In this document: piece by piece, positions 1-6,844 of the stretch
How positions within the stretch are numbered: the first letter of the stretch is position 1
Layout: every line of letters starts with the position of its first letter
NCBI GenBank assembly: GCA_019745975.1
Contig: JAIESQ010000057.1
Location: forward strand, 1 to 42,108
Direction of reading: 5' to 3'
Source: Pirellulales bacterium
GTDB lineage: Bacteria; Planctomycetota; Planctomycetia; Pirellulales; JAEUIK01
DNA length: 42,108 nucleotides
Made by a program: the position numbers and the translations under genes
The notes under the pieces: model-generated
What the model was told of the DNA's origin: nothing
Seen by the model: the letters and a program-made list of their open reading frames with translations, nothing else
The model's database searches: none

Positions 1-1854
1 TCCTAACGCGACGAGCTGCGCCCATGTGAGTGTCGGCGCGGCGCCGGTGGCGTCGCCAAAGACGTTGTCGCCGTTGACATCCCAAGAGTACGTCAAGGGA
101 TCGGCCACGCCCGCCGGGTCGCTGCCGCTGCCGCTAAGGACGAGCGAGCTTCCCTCGGAAATCGTGTAGGGCCCGCCGGCGTTGGCGATGGGGGGGGCAT
201 TCACGACGTTGACGGTAAACGTCGACGTCGTCTGGCCGCCGTACGGATCGCTGACCCGCACGCGGGCGTTCGTGACGGATGCGGGCCCGTCGGTGATGCC
301 GAAAGCAGCGAGTTGCGCCCAGGTGAGAGTCGGCGAAACCCCCGTCGCATCGTTGAAATTGTTGTCGTTATTCAGATCCCAGGCATAGGTCAGCGTTTGA
401 CCCTCGGGGTCGCTCGAACCGCTTGCATTGAGGTTCAGCGATTGGCCCTCGGTCACTGAGTAAGGCCCACCGGTGACGACGGTGGGGTTCTGATTCGGCG
501 ACGCATAGCGCTGCGAGTAGACGCCCTCGCCGCTGCCATCTTGCCCGACGCTTGTCCAGACGATGATGGCCTGACCCGTGCCGCTGATGGTCAACTGCGG
601 TTCCGACTGGCTGCCGGTGGTGTAAGTGTTGACCTGAAATGCGTTGCCGTCGGCGGCGCCGGCGCTCGTATAACGCCGCGCGTAAACTCCCAGCGAACTG
701 CCGTCTTGAGTGTTGCCAGCGTTGTTGTAGTCGCCGCTGAACCAGGTGACGATGAAATTGCCGCTACCGTCCATCGCCAACGTGGCAAGGTTCTGATCGA
801 AATTCGTGAATTGATTGACGCGCGCTTCTGAACTGAGCACTGCGCCCGTGCTGCTAAAGCGCCGCATGTAGACGTCGTGATAACCTGTCTCCAGATCGGG
901 CAACTCACGATCATCCAGCCAGATCACTACGAAATTCCCCGAATCGTCCATGGCGACTTGAGCGCCGACCTGGTTGTTGGCAGTTGTGTTGTTCACGCGG
1001 AAGGGGTTCGTGGAGCCATTGATGGTCTGCACGGTGCCCGTCGAATTGTAGCGTCGGACGTAGACATCCCCTTCGATGGATAGAGTCGATAGATTGAACG
1101 AAATATCGGTCCAAGAAATCGCGTAACTGCCGCTGGGATTCATGGTTACCGACGGCGCGCCTTGAAAGTACGCCGTCGTCGAGTTGATCAGCACGTCATT
1201 GGCATTGAGGGCGGTACCATCGGCCGCGAAGCGCCGCGCGTAGACGCCCATGAAATCGCCATCCTGGTTGCCCGTGTTGTCGGTTGTCCCGCTTTCCCAG
1301 GCGACGACAAAGTTGCCGGCTGAGTCGATCCCCACACTCGGCAAGTTCTGATCGTAGTTCGTGAAAACGTTGACGCGAAACTCGCTCCCTTGCGCCACGC
1401 CGGATGAATCGTAGCGCTGGGCGTAGACGCCATCGCCGCTGCCGTCCTGACCAGCGCTTACCCAGCTTACGACGAACGTTCCCGAGCCATTCATCGCCAC
1501 ATCGGAAAACGACTGGTTGCCCGCTGCCGTGGAATTGACGACCCATGGCCCACCGATCGTCGCGCCGGCCGCATCGTAGCGCTGCGCATAGATATCGGTT
1601 CCCGCGCCCGTGGTGTCCCCCGTCCAGGTGACGACGTAGTTGCCCGCGCTATCGGAGGCAACTTTGGGCTGGTCTTGCACCCCCGCCGTGTTGCCGACAT
1701 TGACAAGCTGCTCGGTGCCCGCCGGGCTGATCGACAGGAGGCTGCGCTGTTCGAGGCGCTCGCAGCGCAGGGAGCGACAAACGACCGTTGCGTGCGCGGC
1801 CGAGGATGGATGTACCATTCGGCGCGTACGCCGGCGCGAAGATCGAGAGGGCAT
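1..1854 (-). CDS. LEPR-XLL secreted protein with seven propeller-like repeats and PKD-like domains (3' partial)
   Basis: The frame is open from the left edge to about 2040 and 618 codons from ATG 1854 are visible; the stop lies outside the window. The N-terminus is Arg/Ser-rich (MPSRSSRRRTRRMV), then RCERLEQRSLLS at residues 32-43, the LEPR-XLL signature found near the N-terminus of large planctomycete exported proteins. Then come seven units of about 60-75 residues, each with a G-N/S-F/Y-V-V-T-W strand and a VYAQRYD-like strand (IYAQRYD, VYAQRYD, VYARRFA, VYVRRYN, VYMRRFS, VYARRYT, VYSQRYA). From about position 490 down two PKD/cadherin-like domains follow (GGPYSVTEGQSL..., GGPYTISEGSSL...), the second cut by the edge. 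Role is inferred: surface or secreted adhesion or matrix protein. No Shine-Dalgarno is seen and the frame continues upstream through a hydrophobic stretch (about 1922-1980), so an earlier non-ATG start is possible. Confidence 0.85.
   Translation of the reverse strand, partial: MPSRSSRRRTRRMVHPSSAAHATVVCRSLRCERLEQRSLLSISPAGTEQLVNVGNTAGVQDQPKVASDSAGNYVVTWTGDTTGAGTDIYAQRYDAAGATIGGPWVVNSTAAGNQSFSDVAMNGSGTFVVSWVSAGQDGSGDGVYAQRYDSSGVAQGSEFRVNVFTNYDQNLPSVGIDSAGNFVVAWESGTTDNTGNQDGDFMGVYARRFAADGTALNANDVLINSTTAYFQGAPSVTMNPSGSYAISWTDISFNLSTLSIEGDVYVRRYNSTGTVQTINGSTNPFRVNNTTANNQVGAQVAMDDSGNFVVIWLDDRELPDLETGYHDVYMRRFSSTGAVLSSEARVNQFTNFDQNLATLAMDGSGNFIVTWFSGDYNNAGNTQDGSSLGVYARRYTSAGAADGNAFQVNTYTTGSQSEPQLTISGTGQAIIVWTSVGQDGSGEGVYSQRYASPNQNPTVVTGGPYSVTEGQSLNLNASGSSDPEGQTLTYAWDLNNDNNFNDATGVSPTLTWAQLAAFGITDGPASVTNARVRVSDPYGGQTTSTFTVNVVNAPPIANAGGPYTISEGSSLVLSGSGSDPAGVADPLTYSWDVNGDNVFGDATGAAPTLTWAQLVALG
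500..1740 (-). repeat. Seven tandem coding repeats inside the LEPR-XLL gene
   Basis: The protein repeats (V-Y-A-x-R-Y/F core followed by FxVNxxT and then Q) recur about every 200 bases. They resemble FG-GAP/VCBS-type beta-propeller blades. Seven would make one closed propeller, but this count is by eye. DNA identity between units is low, so the array is old rather than freshly expanded. Confidence 0.7.
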
Positions 1855-2035
1855 GGAATGGGCGCTCGGGGGTTGGCGGTTTGTGGAGACGGACCTGCGG
1901 GAGAGCGGTTGATAGTAGACGGGGATTGCGACCGACACAAGCAAAAAGGCGAGGAAAATGCCCCCACTACCAGCAAGCGTGGTCGACCAAAAGGGGGGGT
2001 GGGATCGGCCAGAAGATGAAAAGAATTTACCGAAG

Positions 2036-2248
2036 CTACTTGCTGCCGGCGCCGCGCAACTCCGCTTGCAGCCGTTCGAGCAGGGCGCCGACCGTGGCTT
2101 GCGCCTCGCGACCGTCCTCGTCGACGTCAAAGAAACTGTAGCGATGAAAGTTGCGCAGTATTCGCAGGCCAGCCAGCACGAGGTCCGCCTCATCGCGGGT
2201 TAACCGCCACGGCGCGAGCTGCCGGCCGTTGTCGACTTCGGTCGTCAT
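2036..2248 (-). CDS. Small protein of unknown function (70 aa)
   Basis: The ATG at 2248 opens MTTEVDNGRQLAPWRLTRDE, followed by a helical, charged chain with no signal peptide or membrane segment. An upstream in-frame start at 2299 would add 17 Arg/Gly-rich residues that look non-coding. It lies downstream of lpxI on the same strand, 82 bases after its stop, so it is probably co-transcribed with the lipid A genes, but nothing in the sequence gives a function. Length and composition suggest a small cytosolic helical protein. Confidence 0.6.
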   Translation of the reverse strand: MTTEVDNGRQLAPWRLTRDEADLVLAGLRILRNFHRYSFFDVDEDGREAQATVGALLERLQAELRGAGSK

Positions 2249-2330
2249 GCTGGCCCTCCCTTGTCGCTGCGTGCCCGCCCCAAACCGTCGAGAGTTCACC
2301 GAAGATTCTAGCCCGTCACACGTGCGTCCA

Positions 2331-3344
2331 CTACTCCCGCGGTGCGGGGCCGTGCGTGGCCACGATCACGAGTTTGTGGCGATTGGCGAACTCGACGACG
2401 GCCTGTTCGTCGAGCAGAATCGTACGGCCAGCTTCCACCGCCAGCACGCGACCGCCGGCGACGACCATCGACTCGAGCGTCCCCAGTCCGACCGTGGGGA
2501 CGTCGAACCGCATGTCTTGCTGCGGCTTGGCGACCTTGACGACAGTGAATTCGCCCGCCTCGCACACGGTGCCGGCGCGGCGAATGCAGGCATCGGTCCC
2601 TTCGATGGCCTCGACCGCCATGACGGCACGGTTCTTGACGACGACCGACTGCCCGACGTCGACCCGCCCCAGCTCCTTGGCTACCTGCCAGCCGAAGTCG
2701 ATGTCGGCCAGTTGCCGTTTCGACGGGGCGCGATCGGTGAGCACTCCCTCGCGCACCAGCAGTTCCGGAAGGTAGTCGGTCGGCGCGGCAAATTCAATTC
2801 GATCGCGGGCCAATTCGTTGATCAACGCCAGCAGCAGCGTGTCGTCTTTGCGGTCGCGGCGCGTCTGCAAGAAGCTGGGGTAGAAGCAGCGGATGGTGCG
2901 CCAGTCGGGAAGATGCTTGAGCCACATCCAGCGGGCGAACAGTCGCGTCTTGAAGATCTTGCCGGCCATCATCACGCGCGACACGCGATGGCGGCGGAAG
3001 AAGCGGATCGCCGCCCCCAGCTTGGCCAGCCCCACCCAGCGAAATTCGTCGCACCACTGGGCGATCGCCGGGTCGGCATGGTCCTTCACGCCCAGGCAGT
3101 AGACGCTGTAGCCGTTCTCGCGCAGCGAACGCGCGATCGTGATCGGGTAGGTGCCCCAACCGGCGAATAATCCGATGCGCGGCGCTGCGGCGGGCGCTGG
3201 CAAGGGCCTGCTGCTTTCGTCGCGTTGCAAAACCGCGCTGTCCGCGCTGGGCTCGGTTCCGGGCGCGAGTCGCAATGGTTCAAGCGCGGGGGCAACGGTC
3301 GACGGCGACGTGCATCGATGAGGCGAACTGGCGGCGCTAGCCAT
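2331..3344 (-). CDS. lpxI: LpxI-type UDP-2,3-diacylglucosamine diphosphatase
   Basis: LpxI hydrolyses UDP-2,3-diacylglucosamine to lipid X plus UMP in lipid A synthesis at the cytoplasmic membrane face; it replaces LpxH in many bacteria. Family blocks are visible: IGLFAGWGTYPI at residues about 57-68, then AGKIFKTRLFA, DDTLL, AIEGTDACIRRAG, and a C-terminal run containing VVKVAKPQQDMRFDVPTVG, the most diagnostic stretch. At 337 aa it is longer than the usual 270-285 because of a Pro/Ala/Ser-rich N-terminal extension of about 55 residues. The start follows the lpxD stop by 22 bases, so the two form an operon. A later start that removes the extension cannot be excluded. Confidence 0.9.
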   Translation of the reverse strand: MASAASSPHRCTSPSTVAPALEPLRLAPGTEPSADSAVLQRDESSRPLPAPAAAPRIGLFAGWGTYPITIARSLRENGYSVYCLGVKDHADPAIAQWCDEFRWVGLAKLGAAIRFFRRHRVSRVMMAGKIFKTRLFARWMWLKHLPDWRTIRCFYPSFLQTRRDRKDDTLLLALINELARDRIEFAAPTDYLPELLVREGVLTDRAPSKRQLADIDFGWQVAKELGRVDVGQSVVVKNRAVMAVEAIEGTDACIRRAGTVCEAGEFTVVKVAKPQQDMRFDVPTVGLGTLESMVVAGGRVLAVEAGRTILLDEQAVVEFANRHKLVIVATHGPAPRE

Positions 3345-3366
3345 CGGCGGCTACTCACTCCAATCG

Positions 3367-4446
3367 TCAGGCGGCTTCCGAGTTGTCGTCGGCCGACGGC
3401 GCGGGGGGCAACCGCCGCGACTCCCGGCCGGACCCTTGTTCGGCTTGGGCCAACAGCGTCTTCAGTTGTCGGCGAATCTCTGGCAGCTTGCGCTGGTGCG
3501 CCAGCATCAGCTTTTGCTCGCGCTCGGGCGTGGCCGGCAGTCCCAACATGCGGGCTCCGGCGGGCACGTCGTTGGTGATACCCGACATCGCGCCGACGAC
3601 GGCGCCCTTACCGATGCGGACGTGGTCTTTAATCCCGGCCTGACCTGCGAGCACGACGTAGTCTTCGGTGACGGTGCTGCCGGCGATGCCGACCTGAGCA
3701 CACAGCAGGTTATGCCGACCGATGCGGCAGTTGTGGCCAACCTGCACCTGGTTATCGAGCTTGGTCCCTTCGCCGATCACGGTCGGGCCGTAGGTGCCGC
3801 GATCGATGGTGCTGTTGGCGCCGATCTCCACGTCGGCTTCGATCACCACGTAGCCCTGCTGCGAGGTGAGTTGATGCCGGCCGTCCACGGTTTTGTATCC
3901 AAAGCCGAAGGCGCCCAAAATCGCGCCGGCATGAATGATGACCCTCGGCCCCACGATGGTGTCTTCGTAGAGCACCGCGTTGGGGAAGATGGTCACTTGT
4001 TCGGCCAGTCGGCACCCGGCCATGAGCCGCACGCCACCGTGGATCACACAATCGGCGGCCAGCTCCACGTCGTCGCCGATCGTGGCTCCGGCATGCACCT
4101 GGACGCGCGGACCGATTTTGGCCGACGGGCTGACGACCGCCAGTGGGCTGATTCCGGTCGTCGACTGCGATCGCCAGGGGCGGAAGTGCCGCACGATGGC
4201 GGTAAATGCCGCGGCGACGTCGTCGACCCGAATCGCGGGAAGCGGGAGCTTTTCGGCCCCGGCGGGCACGACCGCGGCCGCGGCCTGACACTTTGCTAAC
4301 CGCGGCAGCTTGTCGACATGATCGATGAACGTGATCGCGCCTGGCCCAGCGTCGGCAAGGACGGCCGCACGATCGATCGAGACATCTCCGTCGCCGACCA
4401 GCGATCCCCCCACAAACTCGGCAAGTTCGGCGAGGCGAGTCGGCAT
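3367..4446 (-). CDS. lpxD: UDP-3-O-acylglucosamine N-acyltransferase LpxD
   Basis: LpxD transfers a 3-hydroxyacyl chain from acyl-ACP to the 2-amino group of UDP-3-O-acylglucosamine, the third step of lipid A synthesis. The 359 aa show an N-terminal UDP-binding domain (ITFIDHVDKL, residues 38-48), then hexapeptide repeats of a left-handed beta-helix from about 100 to 310. The catalytic histidine block LDNQVQVGHNCRIG carries His238, equivalent to the essential His of E. coli LpxD. The C-terminus is an extended charged helix and a Pro-rich tail. Hydroxyacyl chains would come from the AcpP/FabF pathway encoded at 25-26.6 kb. Presence of lpxD and lpxI indicates an LPS-type outer membrane. Confidence 0.95.
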   Translation of the reverse strand: MPTRLAELAEFVGGSLVGDGDVSIDRAAVLADAGPGAITFIDHVDKLPRLAKCQAAAAVVPAGAEKLPLPAIRVDDVAAAFTAIVRHFRPWRSQSTTGISPLAVVSPSAKIGPRVQVHAGATIGDDVELAADCVIHGGVRLMAGCRLAEQVTIFPNAVLYEDTIVGPRVIIHAGAILGAFGFGYKTVDGRHQLTSQQGYVVIEADVEIGANSTIDRGTYGPTVIGEGTKLDNQVQVGHNCRIGRHNLLCAQVGIAGSTVTEDYVVLAGQAGIKDHVRIGKGAVVGAMSGITNDVPAGARMLGLPATPEREQKLMLAHQRKLPEIRRQLKTLLAQAEQGSGRESRRLPPAPSADDNSEAA

Positions 4447-4819
4447 GCGATTCGATCCTTCGACAGCTAGAGGAGCCGCGGCCGCCCTGCCCGGTACGCC
4501 GCTAAAGTCGGGCAGCGGCCGGAAAATCTAGTGGCCAACTGCAATCGCGGCAAGGTCGATCGACGGCCGACGAGCGACTGCTAGCACTCACTATGGGATC
4601 GGCAAGCGCAGCCCGCGGAGCGAGCGCTGAGCCTGGCTGCCACGGCAATGACGCTGAGCGCTGCCCAAGAGCTCCAAATGGCCAAGGAAAACTGCGACAC
4701 CGTGGAACTGGCCCTAAAAACATGGCGGCCGTCGCAGATCGATGAATCCACGACGGCCGCACAGGTTTGGGATTGGTGGTCGGCCTGGCGCGAGCGGCCA
4801 ATGGCCATTCCCGCAGCTC
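4447..4819. other. Intergenic, no gene recognised
   Basis: Short open frames exist on both strands but none has a recognisable family, a ribosome binding site or sensible composition. A 7-bp inverted repeat (CTGCCCG near 4488, CGGGCAG near 4516) lies in the 5' region of lpxD; its role is unknown. The lpxD promoter should lie here but no clear -35/-10 pair was found. Confidence 0.6.
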
Positions 4820-5239
4820 TCAGGGAGTTGTCTCGGCGGCTGGCTCCTGCTTGAGCTTAGCCAGGTACTTGTCCGGCTCTTTGCGAAGCGCTTCTTCGCA
4901 ACGAGAGCAGCAGATGAAGACGTCCTTACCGTTGACGTCCAGGATTTTTACCGGCGCGCCCATCGCTCCCAACGGCTCGTCGCTGACAATGCACTTCTTG
5001 TCCTGCAGCTCGACAAGCTTCATGTCCTCGGGCGATAGCTTGGCTAGTTCAGCTTTGATTGCCGCCGGATCGTCGGTCACGGGGTGATCGTGCCCTTCGT
5101 GGCCGTGCTCTCCCTCGGCGTGCTCATGATCGTGTTCCCCTTCGGCAACGACTGGCTTTTCGTGCTTCGCGCAGCCGCTCAGCGCCAAAGGCGCCAACAA
5201 AGCCAAGGCGGGTGCTAGCAACCATCCGTATCGAGACAT
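4820..5239 (-). CDS. His-rich lipoprotein with YHS/TRASH-like cysteine metal site
   Basis: The 139-aa protein has a lipoprotein signal peptide ending in the lipobox LSGC (Cys23), then a His/Glu-rich segment (residues about 35-52, HDHEHAEGEHGHEGHDH) typical of metal-chelating linkers. A C-terminal domain has Cys83 (KKCIVSDEPLG) and a CCSRC motif (Cys110, 111, 114) before EEALRKEPDKYL. That arrangement resembles YHS/TRASH-type heavy-metal-binding domains in copper or mercury handling proteins. It is predicted to be anchored facing the periplasm and bind Cu, Zn or Ni; the metal is not decided by sequence. A strong ribosome site (GGAGGAG, about 5242-5250) fixes the start. Confidence 0.85.
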   Translation of the reverse strand: MSRYGWLLAPALALLAPLALSGCAKHEKPVVAEGEHDHEHAEGEHGHEGHDHPVTDDPAAIKAELAKLSPEDMKLVELQDKKCIVSDEPLGAMGAPVKILDVNGKDVFICCSRCEEALRKEPDKYLAKLKQEPAAETTP

Positions 5240-5383
5240 GTCTTACTCCTCCTGCGATTAAGCGGGTAATGCGGTCCAGCGCCGCGGCACGGCTCCGCGC
5301 GGCCGCATTGTAGCCCATCGCGCCCGCGAGCGCAAGGTCCGGGGGGAGCGCCTTTGTGGGCGATTCGCGGGCGAAACTCCGCG

Positions 5384-6214
5384 TTACCGGCCGATCGCCG
5401 TCGAGTTCTCGACGCGCGACTGCGAGTGCAACTCGTTCCAAGCGGCGAGAAAGTGCTTCTTGCGGGGGACCTCATCGAGCGGCTTGATGATCGAGGCCCA
5501 ATCCGCGGCGGCCACGATCGAGCGCACGAGCTCGCCCGTCGGGGTGTCCCCCAGGTCGCGATCGATCTGTCGGATCAATTGTCCAGCTTCGGTCGCTTCC
5601 ATCCGCGCCGCGCAAGCGCCAATCAGGCCGAATAGCTCCACTGCCCGGGCGTGCTTTTCGGCGGGCAGACGCAGCGCATCGAGTTGCGGCCCAACAGCGT
5701 CCAGCATTGGCTCAACCCGGTGGGGCTTGTCGGGAGCGATATGCAGGCGGTAGGCATCCTGCCATGTGTCGCGCAATTGCACTGTGGCCGTGGGGTCGCC
5801 AATCACTTCGCGCAGCTCGCGATAAAAGCGCGCGCGCCGCAGGCTCCAGCCGACGTAGTTCAACAGGTCCTCGGCCGCGGCGTCGTCGCGACCGAAGAGT
5901 TGCTCGTGCAGGTGCGAGCGGACCTTCGAGATGATGGCCGCCGCTTCGCGGCGCGATGCCGCGTCGCCGGTCGGAAAATCGTCGCTCAACACGTGCCGCT
6001 GGACGACAGGCCAAAAATTGTTCGACTCGTGCAAGGCGTCGAACAGTTCTTTCGACGTCACCGTGACTCCCAATTCCGTGGTCGTCAACACGGCATCCGC
6101 GGCGCGCGCGGTGCTCGGCACGCTTGCCGGGGCTGACAAGGCCAACACCGACATGGCCAAGCGCAACGTAAGGCGCGCTCCCCCGCGCGGGTTGGGGAGA
6201 AATACCCGGCACAT
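5384..6214 (-). CDS. Secreted protein of unknown function
   Basis: The chosen ATG at 6214 gives 276 aa starting MCRVFLPNPRGGARL, with a signal peptide (hydrophobic LAMSVLALSAPASVP, cleavage near ARAADA). A purine-rich GAGGGA stands before it. An upstream ATG at 6268 would add 18 Gly/Ala-rich residues and bury the signal peptide. The mature chain is mostly alpha-helical (FYRELREVIGDPTATV, TEAGQLIRQIDRDLGD) with no recognised motif. It lies 145 bases upstream of the metal-site lipoprotein on the same strand; co-transcription is possible. Function unknown. Confidence 0.75.
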   Translation of the reverse strand: MCRVFLPNPRGGARLTLRLAMSVLALSAPASVPSTARAADAVLTTTELGVTVTSKELFDALHESNNFWPVVQRHVLSDDFPTGDAASRREAAAIISKVRSHLHEQLFGRDDAAAEDLLNYVGWSLRRARFYRELREVIGDPTATVQLRDTWQDAYRLHIAPDKPHRVEPMLDAVGPQLDALRLPAEKHARAVELFGLIGACAARMEATEAGQLIRQIDRDLGDTPTGELVRSIVAAADWASIIKPLDEVPRKKHFLAAWNELHSQSRVENSTAIGR

Positions 6215-6844
6215 CGACGTGATCCCTCTGCTCGTTCCGGCCCCGCCGGCTGCGCCCCCGAGGTTCACTACGTGTTTCCTCAGTTGGCGGCCCGATCGAA
6301 GGCCAGTTGTTCCAGGGGATGAGTCGCCGAAGGCCGGTGCATAGTCACATGTTCACCGTCGCACAACTTGCTGGGGGCCTACTGGTCGGCGGAAGGCCCC
6401 GGCGGCCACTCGACAATCCCCCGATACAGCCCCCCCAGCACGGGGCACGGCGATGCCCTGACGGTTCGCATCCGGCAACGGCCCACTCCCCTTCTGGACA
6501 GACCTTGGAACATTCGAGCAAGCCATGTGCCGGAGATTTCGAGCGGGATTCGTTGGCTCCGTTACCTGGCGTGGCGATCGGGGCACCGGTACCGCCTCGG
6601 CAGGGCGGCACGCCGGACGGCACAGTTTGCCAGGGCGGAACATCCCGCGACGACGGCCGACCCGCCCGCCGATGTCAGTCCTCGCGGGCAATGCAGGACG
6701 CCTGGAGCGGCCGAAAGTAATAGATGGCAGCCCGTGGTTCTGCCGGTGCACGCTGGTGCCGCACCGTGGATTATCGCGATTGAGACGGACAGCGTCGCTG
6801 CGCAGCGTAGCTTTGCACCATAACACGGCCAAGGACGGCGCCTG
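6215..6844. other. Intergenic, no gene recognised
   Basis: Several overlapping frames of 90-170 codons are open on both strands, as expected by chance at this GC content. None has a start signal, a domain or membrane segments. The promoters of the divergent exporter (+) and secreted protein (-) should lie here but were not resolved. Confidence 0.6.

Noticed and set aside
2151-3170. Open frame of 339 codons on the plus strand
   Set aside because: It lies wholly antisense to lpxI and the small gene; composition is Arg/His/Asp-rich with no domain. High-GC genes leave antisense frames open.
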